Under the pieces are notes generated by a model. That model worked only from the letters and a program-made list of their open reading frames with translations, had not been told where the DNA came from and searched no databases. The translations under genes and the position numbers were made by a program. From the NCBI GenBank assembly GCA_905147135.1, contig LR990068.1:2996001-3060000 (forward strand): 64,000 bases of DNA, read 5' to 3'. The stretch is from Blastobasis lacticolella (taxonomy: Eukaryota; Arthropoda; Insecta; Lepidoptera; Blastobasidae). Shown piece after piece: positions 10,206 to 20,035 of this stretch (the first letter of the stretch is position 1; each line of letters opens with the position of its first letter).

Positions 10206-11294
10206 ATGTATAATAATCGCAAGCAACCAACATCCGATGATAAGCACGCGCAGGGACAGCGCGGTAGGGGAGGCAAGCCTCCAACACGCAACAGGCGGCC
10301 AGCGGGACCCGTACCGGTGGGTGTTGGTTCCAGGGAGAAATCCCTGGGACCAGGGCCGACCGGTACGAGCGGCCCCACCGTCGAAGTTGAGGTTCCGGCA
10401 GGAGTGGCAGCAACTGGGAACACAGTGGCAGATTCTGCTGCTGGGCCCAGTGAAGCGACACCGAGCCAGGTGACCACAACTTCAGAACAACAACCAGAGC
10501 CTGACCCTATGGACGAGGGGTGGACTCTGGTGGCCCCAAGGGTACCGGCCAAGGTGGCTGAGAAGACCCGTAAAGTAAGGCCAAGCAAGAAAAAGAGGGC
10601 AAAGGAATTCAGACGCCTTGCCTCTCTTTCTAGTGAAGGGGAACCCCAACCTGGGACGTCCAAGGACGCTGGGCTGCCGGCTACGGGTGAGGCAACTCAT
10701 CCTGTGGTGGGTAGACCGCCTCCAAAGGCGTACCGGACATGCAGGAACCCCGGAACTGCGCTGCAAGGTATTGCTGGTCACGAGGAGGCGCAAACCCCAG
10801 TCAAAAGGAACCGTCTCGACGAAACCATCACGCCGAGAGAGGGTCCTAAACGACAGAAGTTTGCGACTCCGCGTAGACCACAGCCTGGTAGTTACGCTGA
10901 CGCAGCGAAACCGAACTTGGTGGTGGGGGTCACCAACCAAAAAAATCATCTGGGACGGGAACAAGCCACTGAGGTGGAACAGATACTCTGCCAGAAAATT
11001 ATGGAGGCAGCAAGCAACAACTTGAGGCTGGGCCCGGGCTTCCAAGGGAAACCAATTTACACAGATGGTAATCTGAAGCTGTGGTGCCTTAGTACTGACG
11101 CCAAAGAGTGGGTCAGGAACACGCTACAGAAGGTCATCCTGAGCAGTGGAGATACCATCTGTGTAAAGGAAGAACACGAGCTTCAACGACGCGTTCGCTG
11201 TGGGATACTCGTACCCGGTGAATGGCCTGATGCGAAACTGATAGGTAAGACACTGCGCTACCAAAACGATTGGGCTCAGGTCAACGATAATTGA
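10206..11294 (+). CDS. ORF1 gag-like protein, DUF4780-type, C-terminally truncated
   Basis: The frame encodes 362 residues. Residues 1-110 are Gly/Pro/Thr-rich and low in complexity (GQRGRGGKPP near 17-26). Residues 118-137 are basic (TRKVRPSKKKRAKEF), a possible nuclear localisation or RNA-binding tract. SYADAAK at 229-235 introduces the conserved domain, which reads EQILCQKI, then IYTDGNLKLWC, EWVRNTL and CGILVPGEWPDAKLIGKTLR. This order matches DUF4780 domains of insect LINE ORF1 proteins, which presumably coat the RNA. No CCHC knuckle is present. The domain breaks off after RYQNDWAQV near residue 359 and meets endonuclease sequence in another frame, so the natural C-terminus is missing. 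The start follows a short 5' UTR; the codon context is not decisive. Confidence 0.75.
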   Translation: MYNNRKQPTSDDKHAQGQRGRGGKPPTRNRRPAGPVPVGVGSREKSLGPGPTGTSGPTVEVEVPAGVAATGNTVADSAAGPSEATPSQVTTTSEQQPEPDPMDEGWTLVAPRVPAKVAEKTRKVRPSKKKRAKEFRRLASLSSEGEPQPGTSKDAGLPATGEATHPVVGRPPPKAYRTCRNPGTALQGIAGHEEAQTPVKRNRLDETITPREGPKRQKFATPRRPQPGSYADAAKPNLVVGVTNQKNHLGREQATEVEQILCQKIMEAASNNLRLGPGFQGKPIYTDGNLKLWCLSTDAKEWVRNTLQKVILSSGDTICVKEEHELQRRVRCGILVPGEWPDAKLIGKTLRYQNDWAQVNDN

Positions 11295-12621
11295 TCTAAC
11301 ACTAGCTACAGAAACCGCGGCCAAACTAATATCGAACTGGAGAGTCTCTTCTGAGGCATCCTGTTCAGACCACAGGTGGATTCTGTACGATCTAAACATA
11401 GCTAATACTAACACGGTGCTACGTAGAAACCCGAGAAAGACAAACATTAATAAATACACAGCTCTGGTTGAGGAAGAGGTTAAACGCATGAGTAAGCCAC
11501 TAAAATTAACCGACACGCAACAAATAGAAAAACAGGTAGAACAACTAACAACGTTAATCATTAACTGCTATCATAACAGCTGTCCCGAACCGAAAGTCTC
11601 TAATCCCACCGCCAAACAACAACCGTGGTGGGGTCCCAAATTAGACAGAATTAGGAAAAAAGTGAGGCAACGGTTTAACAGAGCAATGAACACTAGATCT
11701 GAGGAAGACTGGGAATTATACAAAGAAGAAAAAGCAAAGTACAAAAAAGAAATCAGGCACATGAAGTATACAACATGGAAAAAGTACTGTACCAACATCG
11801 AATCCAACGAACAGGCAAATCGGGTAAGGAAAGTCCTATCCAAACCTATGGAAACACAACAAGGTGTACTGCGCAAACCAGACAGTACAATGACAAGCAC
11901 TGCTGAGGAGTCGGAAGAAACCCTGCTTAAAACACACTTCCCCGGTTGTAAAATCCAAAATACAAACAACTCGGATATCACCGAGGAGACATACACAACC
12001 ACCGCAGAGGACTGGAAAATCGCAGGTGAAGTAGTTACCAGTGAGTCAGTAAACTGGGCCATTAACAGTTTTCAAACATTTAAAGCAGCGGGGCCAGATG
12101 AAATCTTCCCTGGACTCTTAAAATGGGCAGGCGAACGCATGATACATCTGCTGACGGATATATTAAGAGCATGCTTGGCTCACAGATATATACCGTCTAA
12201 TTGGCGGAAGGTAAGAGTCACCTTTATACCAAAGCCAGGGAAAAGTGATTACACCGATACGAAATCGTTCAGACCAATCAGTCTTACCTCCTTCCTCCTC
12301 AAGACCCTTGAACGCCTATGCGACAAGGAGATAAGAGATAAGGCGCTTATAAAACATCCCTTGCACAAAAATCAACATGCATATACAAAGGGTAAATCTA
12401 CAGAATCGGCACTGCATGCAGTAGTTGGGAAAATCGAAAATGCAATTCAAAATAAAGCAATATGTCTAGGTACTTTTATAGATATAGAGGGAGCCTTTGA
12501 CAAAACTAACTTCACAAGCATTAAAAACGCATTAAACAAACACAATGTCCCGGTAACTATCTCGGGATGGATAGAGAACATGCTTAGTAAAAGAGTCATT
12601 CAGCTAGATAGTAAAGGCCTT
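11293..12621 (+). pseudogene. ORF2 5' part: endonuclease remnant and RT fingers/palm
   Basis: The frame is open from 11293. It starts with DLTLATETAAKLISNWRVSS and SDHRW (SDH at 11365-11373), the last motif of an AP-type endonuclease whose catalytic N-terminal part is gone. A lysine-rich linker follows (WWGPKLDRIRKKVRQRF). The RT begins near 12090 (AAGPDEIFPGLLKW), with FRPISLTSF at about 12268 and motif A FIDIEGAFD at 12475-12501. The frame runs into the MITE, which adds about 35 foreign codons rich in Arg before a stop at 12726. Both the deletion and the MITE should abolish activity. Confidence 0.85.
12614..12621. repeat. Putative target-site duplication AAGGCCTT (left)
   Basis: The palindromic 8-mer AAGGCCTT flanks the hairpin on both sides (again 12808-12815). 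Because it is a palindrome it could instead belong to the TIR. Removing one copy plus the MITE leaves the ORF2 frame off by one base, so either a 1-bp slip occurred or the border is offset. Confidence 0.55.
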
Positions 12622-12807
12622 GCCACATACAAAGCTCGGCGCGAGCGCGGCGCGTTATTTGCTAGGCAACCATCGCGCGGCGCGATAGTTGCTAGGCAAC
12701 CATCGCGCCGCGCGATGGTTGCCTAGCAAATAACGCGCCGCGCGATGGTTGCCTAGCAAATATCGCACCGCGCTCACGCCGCGCTCGCGCCGAGCTTTGT
12801 ATGTGGC
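12622..12807. mobile_element. 186-bp hairpin MITE with RFX X-box-like motifs
   Basis: The terminal inverted repeats begin gccacatacaaagctcggcg and are perfect for at least 32 bp. The whole element is nearly a palindrome and is much more GC-rich than its surroundings. Four copies of a gctaggcaac/gcctagcaa core lie at an exact 30-bp period (12661, 12691, 12721 and 12751), two in each orientation. One is the complete gttgctaggcaac (12688-12700). It has no coding capacity and is inserted in the RT domain of the LOA element. An 8-bp duplication would suit a hAT- or P-related mobiliser, which is inference. Confidence 0.85.
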
Positions 12808-12813
12808 AAGGCC

Positions 12814-14547
12814 TTTCCTAACAAACAGGTGTCAGTGGTAAGAGGTTGCCCGCAAGGCGGAGTCCTGTCACCTCTTCTATGGAATTTGGTGGCTAATACA
12901 CTAATATCTAAACTAAACTCTAACTATTTTTTCACAGTAGGTTATGCTGATGATCTGGCCATACTCATTACTGGAAACAACGCGGACACCGTCACTGGAG
13001 TTACACAGAGAGCTCTGAAAATGGTGGAACTGTGGTGTAATGAGTATGGACTCTCAGTTAATCCAACGAAGACAGAGATGGTAATGTTTACTAATAAACG
13101 AATTTTAGGTAACTATAGACTACCCAGTCTCTTTAAAACACAACTTACTCTATCAACGGAGGTAAAATATCTAGGAGTAATACTTGATAACAAATTAAAC
13201 TGGAACAACCACATTGAATCAAGGTACAACAAAGCTACAATATCCTTCTGGCAATGCAGGAGGATGATAGGGAAGACCTGGGGACTATCCCCCAAAGTCA
13301 TAATGTGGCTATACAAAACAGTGATTAGGCCTATGTTCTGCTACGGTGCGGTAGTATGGTGGACCAAAACCAAACAATCCACCACAATAGCAAAACTACA
13401 AAAACTACAAAGGATAGCCTGCATGGCAGTTAGCGGCTGCATGAGGACAACCCCAACTGCAGCCCTGGAAGCTATGCTCAACCTAACACCACTCCACCTT
13501 CACGTACAACAAGAAGCGACAATAGCTATGGTACGTTTAAAACACTCAAATCTATTGGACAAAGTACCGCTCCCGCATACGGTACTTTACTACGATGAAG
13601 CAAAAAAGGAACCAATGATTGAGGCCATTAGCGACCGAATACCAAAGCAGGTAGAAACGGTCAAGAAGTACAAGATCCAACTGTACGAAGACCCGCGGGA
13701 GGGGCAAAACATACGAGAAGTAAGGATATTCACTGACGGGTCCAAAACAGACTCAGGTACAGGTTGCGGAGTTTTCTCTGAAGACCTAAACATCAAAATA
13801 GCGGCCCCACTGGGTAAGTACAACACGATCTTTCAAGCGGAGTGCATGGGAATCATCCTAGCCACACACGCGGTACGGGACAAGAAGGTAGAACAACAGC
13901 CTATCAGGATTTTATCAGACAGCAGGGCAGTACTCATGGCCCTTGAAAATAACAACACAACCTCGGGACTTCTACTCGACTGCCGCAAATGCTTAAATGA
14001 GGTATGTAAAACAAATCCCATAACCCTACAATGGATTAAAGGACACAGCGGATCGAGGGGGAACGACGCAGCTGATGAGTTGGCCAGAAGAGGCTCAAGT
14101 ATGAAGCCCACTGGCCCGGAACCAATTATACCCATGCCATTTGCATGGACCCGTAAACACCTGATGGATAGAATCAAGGTAAAACACAACCAACTCTGGT
14201 CATCACTAGAGGAATGCAGACAAGCTAAGGAGGCTCTACCGAAAATTAACCCTCCCCTTTCCGAAAGGCTCTTAAAACTAACCAAAAAGCAACTCCGTTT
14301 AGTAACCGGAGCATTAACGGGACACGGTCCATTTAATAAACACCTCTTCACCATAGGTCTCACCGACAGCCCCTTGTGCAGAGCCTGCCTGAGTGAGGAA
14401 GAGACAGCAGCACACATCCTGCGGACATGCGAGGGGGTGGCAACATACAGGCATGAGCATCTCGGACAACCACAAACCCTTCCAGAGACGTTTGCAAAAC
14501 TGAAAGGACTGCTGCGTTTCCTGGAGGAGTTAGGATGGCAGGAATAA
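12814..14547 (+). pseudogene. ORF2 3' part: RT catalytic core, RNase H, CCHC
   Basis: The frame continues after the MITE. RT motif B reads PQGGVLSPLLWNL from 12850, and motif C is YADD at 12943-12954 (catalytic Asp pair). VKYLGVILDNKLNW is the usual thumb entry. RNase H spans about 13725-14095, with FTDGSK (first Asp), AECMGI (Glu), LSDSRAVL (Asp) and GHSGSRGNDAADELAR (last Asp), so all catalytic residues are present. The C-terminal motif is C-x2-C-x8-H-x4-C (CRACLSEEETAAHILRTC, 14377-14430). The stop is at 14547. No frameshift or stop was seen in these 1.7 kb, which indicates a young copy. A natural start here is unlikely; it is the continuation of the interrupted ORF2. Confidence 0.9.
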
Positions 14548-14637
14548 TAGGGTATCTTGGAGTACACCATATCCACGCAGAATGGGCGCGAGTTCGCCTG
14601 AATGCGGAAAATGGCCCGGATACATCTATCTATCTAT

Positions 14638-14722
14638 CTATGTGCCCCGTCCACTGCCACTTTCGCCTGGCAATCCTTAGGGCTATAGCAGTGACCTTGG
14701 TTCGCTTGCGAAAAGCGTAAAG
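14638..14722 (-). mobile_element. RTE-B fragment, upstream part (host of the LOA insertion)
   Basis: The minus-strand frame reads RKRTKVTAIALRIARRKWQW, then TGHIA, and continues in frame into the 9.87 kb fragment. This is the region just upstream of the GRRSVG block in RTE-type ORF2. It begins with the right copy of the 9-bp duplication (14638-14646). Confidence 0.75.
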
Positions 14723-15000
14723 AGACTAAAAAGCCTTATCCAGATAATTTCATTCAACTCATTGTCAATATGCATTACGTTCTGAATAATAAATGCAAAT
14801 TAAATCGGATAATCTGAAAGGTTTACACAAAAACTGTTTTATCGGGAGACCCGCAAACGTTTGCTCTGAAAAATTCTGTTCGAGCGATTCACAATTTATG
14901 CATTTTTAACAATGTTCAGATAGCACGGAGAGATTTTCATTATGTTTTCAGTAAACAAGCTTCGTGTATGTGTTTGTTTGAACAAGTTAAAGATTGATTT
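14723..15000. other. AT-rich intergenic
   Basis: Nothing recognised. Confidence 0.4.
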
Positions 15001-15002
15001 AT

Positions 15003-15585
15003 CTGACGACCTGAGTGGTTCGGTTTGTTAACTTGCCGGTCTGCCACACTGTCTATTTTTTAACACAGTTGGAAACTAAATTTGACATTAAAAAGTCTGC
15101 GCTATGATCTGTTTAAACTGACTTGTCTTATTTAGTGAACAAACAATCCCCAAAATCATAACTTGCCGTATCAATCACGTTACGTATATTGTGTATAGAT
15201 GTCGAGAATTATATAAGAAACACATAGAATGTGAATTTCATTATCCATTTAAATACATAATTTCCTTAACCAAATAAGACAAGTCAGTTTGGACAGATTA
15301 TATGTTATCTATGTTGGCCACTGGCTATAGCGTCTAAAATATTAAAATAGTGTAAGATGTTTTTATGTCAAATTCAGTTGTGAACTGAGATAGCCAATAG
15401 TCTGATCCCGGATTCGATACGACCGGGCAGAAATTGAAATGATGAACTTAAATTACTCTTACGGGTCTGGGTGTTGTGTGTATAATAAGTATGTATTTGA
15501 AAAATATATAAGTACTTTATCAGTTATCTAACACACATAATACAAGCTTTGCTTACTTTGGTGTGAATAGTCCAAGTATTTATAA
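15003..15585 (+). mobile_element. SINE-B split by a MITE
   Basis: The left part (15003-15052) is the tRNA-like head gacgacctgagtggttcggt through cggtctgccacac. The right part (15401-15585) resumes with the B-box region (atcccggattcgat), then acgggtctgggtgttgtgtg and the rest of the body. The interruption is a TIR element of about 348 bp. Confidence 0.75.
15053..15400. mobile_element. 348-bp MITE within SINE-B
   Basis: The left end (ctatt ... cagttggaaactaaatttga) and the right end (inverse of tcaaattcagttgtgaactg) form an imperfect TIR of about 40 bp. A second inverted block lies inside: actgacttgtcttatttagt near 15118 and its inverse near 15275. There is no ORF. No clear target duplication was found. 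Confidence 0.65.
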
Positions 15586-15778
15586 GCATATTATTTTTTG
15601 AAAAATGAGTATCTAATATGGTCATGTTATTTATTTGTTTGATACATTCTATTTTATTTGTCTCTAAGACATTAGTCACCTTTCACAACATCCATAAGTA
15701 GACAAGAGTGGTGGCACTTATACCTACAACCACCACGACCACTACACGACTACGTATCTACCAATTACATTAAGTAAT

Positions 15779-15958
15779 AGAATACGTACGGCTAAGAAAT
15801 GGAACGCGTTGCCTGCGAGTGTGTTCCCTGATCAATATAATCTGGAAAGGCTAGAGTGAATTAGCTGAAGTGTTCCAAGACGGGCATGCTCAATCTTCGG
15901 CCGCATCGTCACTTACCAACAGGTGAGATAGCAGCCAAATGTCTGTGTTGTATAATAA
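15779..15958 (+). mobile_element. LINE-J4 3' end fragment
   Basis: Frame reads WNALPASVFPDQYNLERLE then a stop. The 3' UTR block cggccgcatcgtcacttacc matches the copy at 0.66 kb. 5' truncated; abuts RTE-A on its right. Confidence 0.6.
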
Positions 15959-15959
15959 A

Positions 15960-16275
15960 AATACATACATACATACATAAAGCTCACGCCTGTGTCCCAC
16001 AGGTGGGGTAGGCAGAGACTATGGACCGCCACTTTGCTCTGTCCTGACACAATTCCCTAGCCTCGCATATATCCACAACTCTTTTCATACATCTTCTTTT
16101 ATTCTTACCACTTCGGACCCCAGCTTTTTTGAGAACATTACTGATCTGATCAGTGAATGTTTTTCTGGGTCGTCCTCTAAAGGGCCGGCTTTCCAGATTC
16201 GCACTATATACCTCTTTCGTCAATCTTCTTTCATCCATTCGCTCTACATGCCCGAACCATCTATCATATAATAAA
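15960..16275 (-). mobile_element. RTE-A ORF2 C-terminus and 3' end
   Basis: The minus-strand frame reads RWFGHVERMDERRLTKEVYS, then GRPRKTF, VLKKAGVRSGKNKRRCMKRV, ELCQDRAKWRS and PTCGTQA-stop. The C-terminal 90 codons are undisturbed; upstream the frame leaves the family at about 16260 in an A/T-rich tract. Tail (TATG)n at 15960-15979. This is the best RTE-A copy here. Confidence 0.75.
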
Positions 16276-16474
16276 AAAAAAAGAAAAAAGAAAGTTTGTA
16301 TTTGTTTATATTTCAGTAGCACGTGTACGGCGATTTCCAATATCCGGTGCCATGTCGTGAGACACGTCAAATTGTCCGCGACTGTACTCGCGCCGGGGAA
16401 ATGAGAAATGATATTTATTCGTTTTGCGCGTGATTATACCACATTTATTTTTTCATGAAGTTGATTTTAACCCA

Positions 16475-16697
16475 GGACGAAAAAAGCGGGATGTTATAAG
16501 TTTGACGTGTGTATCTGTACATCTGTGGCTTTGTGTATCTGGGTATCTGTCTGTGGCATCGTAGCTCCCGAACGGATAAACCGATTTGAATGCGGTTTTC
16601 TCTATTTGAAAGCCAGTTTAATCAAGATGGTTCTTAGTTTTATTTCATTAAAATCGGTTCAGTAGTTATGGAAATATTTGAGTATATATATAGACTT
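16475..16697 (+). repeat. E2 interspersed repeat
   Basis: Blocks in order: cgaaaaaagcggga, aagtttgacgtgtgtatctg, gtagctcccgaacggat, gaccgatttgaatgcggttt-like sequence, tttcattaaaatcggttcag, ending tagttatgg. Other copies are at 26.46, 28.90, 29.05 and twice near 43.2-43.9 kb. Non-coding; class unknown. Confidence 0.6.
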
Positions 16698-16978
16698 GGT
16701 TGGCCGTGTGGTGTCCGGCAGAGTAGAATAGCACCAGCCCCTTACACTCGTGGGTGTCGTACAAGGCGACTAATGTTTTCGAGGCAAAAGATCTAGAGTC
16801 TCCGTAGGCTGGAAAATGGACAGCAGCGTTTTCCATTGTTATATTTATAGCACTGCGATCTCGGCTAAGCGTTGAGATTATGGCAAGAGCCTCTCCTTTC
16901 GTGGGAAATGCCCTAAGTCCTGCAGTGGACTGTTATGGGCTGTGATGATGATGATAATTACGATGATGATGATTCAAC
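16698..16978 (+). repeat. Rep-D interspersed repeat
   Basis: Starts ggccgtgtggtgtccggcag, continues through gtgggtgtcgtacaaggcga and tcctgcagtggactgttatg, and ends in a (GAT)n tail. The tail type fits a retroposed element. The start region resembles an A box (tggccgtgtgg), but no good B box was found. Nine copies are in the window. Confidence 0.65.
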
Positions 16979-17157
16979 CAGTTGCGAAAGACAAAAGTCT
17001 ATCCTATAAGTGGCTACGAGTTGCTACTGCATAGAGTAGAGAAGAAAAACGTCTGAGATATACGAGCTTAACATCGTTAATAGTATCCTTGTAGCACAAC
17101 TAGTTGCACACAAAGAATTTGCTGAAGGGCTGAGATGATGATATAAATAAATAAATA

Positions 17158-17400
17158 AAATAAATAAATAATCGTGGACAAATTCACACAACGCCATCTA
17201 GCCCCAAAGTAAGCAAAGCTTGTGTCATGGGTGCTAGATAACTGATAAACTACTTATATACTTTTTAAATACATACTTATTATATAAAGAACACCCAGAC
17301 CCGTAACAGAAATTAAAATACATCATTTCAATTTCTGCCCGGCCGGGAATCGAACCCGGGACCTCTTGCGTGGCAGACCACTGAACCACTCAGGTCGTCA
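17158..17400 (-). mobile_element. SINE-B
   Basis: Read on plus: cacaacgccatctagcccca, aacacccagacccgtaacag, ggccgggaatcgaacccggg, ctcttgcgtggcagacc. The head has a short deletion before ctgaaccactcaggtcgtc. Tail (TTTA)n on the left. Confidence 0.75.
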
Positions 17401-17689
17401 ACTAAAAACTTGGTCGGAGGTTACCCGACGTTTTCTATCGATTAGGTAACTTGTTTACTGAAACATGTAACTGCCATAATATTTGCCTCCATAAAGCGTT
17501 AGAACACGGTCCCGTGGGGGGTACTGGGAATTTCCCTTGCGTCCCATTTCGTTTCTAGTGCCGGTAACAAAATTCCCTTTCTGGTGCCATCTTTAAATTC
17601 TATTGTGCTATTCTATTTATTTCGTTTCAGGTTAAATAAATAATATTTATTAGCCAAAACACACGCACACGCACACGCACACGCGCGCA

Positions 17690-17746
<57 letters not shown>

Positions 17747-18005
17747 ACTAACCGTAAATTAACTTTCTATTAAGATTATGTAGTATATCTTTGCAATCTC
17801 ATATTTCTTTCTTTAATAATTGTTTACCATAATCTAAAATATGATGTGGTGCCATGGGTGATTTCACTGATTCCCAAGATACAGGTTATTCCTAGTTTGG
17901 GAAGCAGGGCAACAAAAATTGTTATGTACTTATCACAAAAAAAAAAGAAAAAGAAAAAAAAGAGTCGGGGCCCTTTTTGACATCGCATTACTCCATATTC
18001 GTATA
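17400..18005. other. Intergenic with (CA)n array
   Basis: 17656-17745 is a (CA)n/(CG)n dinucleotide array. The rest has no recognised gene. A/G-rich tract at 17936-17962. Confidence 0.7.
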
Positions 18006-18007
18006 AC

Positions 18008-18290
18008 TTTATTACTTCTTCTTCTTCAACATTTCGCCGTCCAGCTCTGGACATATGTCTCCCCCAGTCTCCTCCATCCCGATCGACAGGAAGTCTCCCT
18101 CATCCACATTTTCCCGGCCACCTTGGTGATGTCGTCGGACCATCTTGCCTTTGGTCTACCAGGGTTCCTTGTATTCGTTCTTTGCCGCCATAAAGTTAAT
18201 TTCTGAATCCAGCGTCCATCCGAGCACCTCATGAGATGACCAGCCCACTGCCACTTCAATCTGGCAACCCTATTCCCCACATCTGAAACA
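18008..18290 (-). mobile_element. RTE-like ORF2 C-terminus (divergent family)
   Basis: The minus-strand frame (18280-18026) reads RVARLKWQWAGHLMRCSDGR, then NPGRPKARWSDDITKVAGKM and WRRLGETYVQSW. It has the same architecture as RTE-B (KWQW-AGH ... GRP-x-RW-x-DD ... VAG) but distinct sequence and a different tail (GAAGAA-type). It is open for 84 codons. Confidence 0.7.
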
Positions 18291-18631
18291 CCGGTCCGTG
18301 CTTTATTTAAGCAGGTTTAAAATATATATACTTAAATAGAATTTAGATTTAGAATTGCAACTTATTCAATGTAATGTCTGATGTCAATGTCTAAATAACA
18401 CCTACAACAAACATAACAGTACAATAAATGACAATAAATCTCTTAATTACTATGTATGTACAAAACAACCTTGCCACTAAAAATGTATTACATACATACA
18501 TATTGATTTCCTGCCTCCTAAACTAGGTCACGTGTACTATAGGAGACAGTAATCCCTCTTTGAGAGTTTCAAACGTATGATTTTTGTGGTTTGAATATGG
18601 AATATGTTTACTTGTTGTATATATATAGATA

Positions 18632-18778
18632 GATAGATAGATAAACGCTTTATTGCTCATAAAACATAACAATATCAATCAGTTACAGTAACAAGGAACA
18701 AATATGAGCAATGGCGGCCTTATCACTACAAGCGATCTCTTCCAGGCAACCTTTACAGAAATTGAGACAGGAATATTA
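18632..18778 (-). mobile_element. LINE-K1 3' UTR, (TATC) tail
   Basis: Read on plus: agatagatagataaacgctt, tattgctcat, then gcggccttatcactacaagc and gatctcttccaggcaacctt. Same UTR as at 3.35 and 49.54 kb. Confidence 0.55.
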
Positions 18779-18837
18779 CAGCAGGTAGTGTCTAGCCACA
18801 GGATACAAGAGAATGCGCACAGTTAGCACAAGTAGAT

Positions 18838-18985
18838 GTAAAAACTCGAGTCCGGGAGACTGAAATTATAAACTTGACCTAATTATGGAGCACTCAGTGC
18901 CCTAAACACTCAAGTCTAAAACCGAGTCGAGCGCGAGTTGTCAGAGCACAGACTTGAGTCTTAAAAACCTCGAGTTTTAGAGAAG
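18838..18985. repeat. Possible imperfect hairpin repeat
   Basis: gtaaaaactcgagt at the left and acctcgagttttag at the right are inverted, with weaker inverted similarity between them (acttgagtc versus gactcaagt-like). It could be an old MITE. Weak. Confidence 0.3.
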
Positions 18986-19456
18986 TACTTTGAATATGGA
19001 AAAGGCAAAAGATGCCAGAACGGTTTCTTGTGGCACTCGACAGTCTATGCCTACATAATTCATTTTTAATTCACATTCATATTCCACTTTAGCCAAGCTA
19101 TAAGCCGTCCAAGTTAATTGGAACAAAGCTAAATATTTGCCAATAGCAAACAACAACATAACACAAACTAGCGCCGCCGGCGGAGAAATTTGGAACCACA
19201 ATTTTCGCTAAGCAAACTAACCGATAATGTAATTACAGCGCCGCTTTGGAGTGACGCGGAGTTTGATTGGGTGCGGTCAGGGATAAGTTTATTAAATTTT
19301 GGCCAATCTATAGAGATGGGAATCGTTGGACTGAATAAGTACGAAATGAGGACAAAAGTGTGCGTCGGTGGCTTGAAGGTTGGCTGGTGGGATTCGTAAG
19401 CGAGAGCTTCGATCGCTATGTACCAATGACATTTTCTGTAATTTACATTCATCATC

Positions 19457-19806
19457 ACAGCTCATAACAGTCCACTGCAGGAATTGGGCCTCTCCTACGA
19501 AAGGCGATGTTATTGCTATAATTTCAATTTTGGCAGACGGGTTGGAGATCACAGTTATAAATATAACAAAGGAAATTGCTGCTGTCCATTTTCCAGCCTA
19601 CGAAGACAAGCTCTTTTTTTATACCACTATGGTGCAAATAAGCTTACGGCCTGCATGATAGGAGTCACCGCAGCTTGTGGACGTTTGCAATAGCAGGGAC
19701 ATCACCCACGCGTTGCCGTCCCCGAAAACATTAGTCGCCTTGTACGACACCCAGTGTTAAGGGGTTGATGGTATTCAGTAGAATACCAGAGTACTGCCGG
19801 ACACCA
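19457..19806 (-). repeat. Rep-D split by a LINE-J3 insertion
   Basis: The left part (19457-19611) reads cagctcataacagtccactg through tttccagcctacgaagaca. The right part (19727-19806) resumes with cgaaaacattagtcgccttg and ends gccggacaccac. The intervening DNA is a J3 3' end. Confidence 0.7.
19612..19727 (-). mobile_element. LINE-J3 3' end inserted in Rep-D
   Basis: Read on plus: ttttttataccactatggtg, gcttacggcctgc, cacccacgcgttgcc. 5' truncated; the T run at the left is the A tail. Confidence 0.65.
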
Positions 19807-20035
19807 CATTTACATTAGTTGAACACTAACCAATGCTCTTACTTTGTTATACTTAAAAAGTTATACCCGGCACTTACCCAAAATAACAACACAGGATTAT
19901 ATTCATCCGCAAACATAATCCTTTGTCCGTCTCATCCGCAACGACCCATCCCTATTGTCGGGTAGTCCAAAGTATTATTATAGTAAATTGTAAGTCGACA
20001 AACTCGTCCCTATTTCGTTGAGCTAATCCTGTTAG

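Larger units (their letters stand above)
10093..14637 (+). mobile_element. LOA/I-group non-LTR retrotransposon, internally deleted
   Basis: A 4.5 kb element with 5' UTR (10093-10205), ORF1, the remnant of the endonuclease, RT, RNase H, a C-terminal CCHC motif, a short 3' UTR and an (ATCT)n tail at 14623-14637. It is flanked by a 9-bp duplication. Only the last part of the AP-type endonuclease remains, because ORF1 runs directly into it. The RT domain is split by a hairpin MITE. Presence of RNase H, DUF4780-like ORF1 and the C-terminal zinc motif points to the LOA or I group. The rest of the ORFs is well preserved, suggesting a fairly recent insertion. Confidence 0.85.

Noticed and set aside
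10102..11045. Several long frames on both strands over ORF1
   Set aside because: Shadows of the GC-rich ORF1; only the 10206 frame has a recognisable domain.
13833..14576. 247-codon minus-strand frame
   Set aside because: Lies antisense to the RNase H and C-terminal part of the LINE ORF2, which has clear catalytic motifs.
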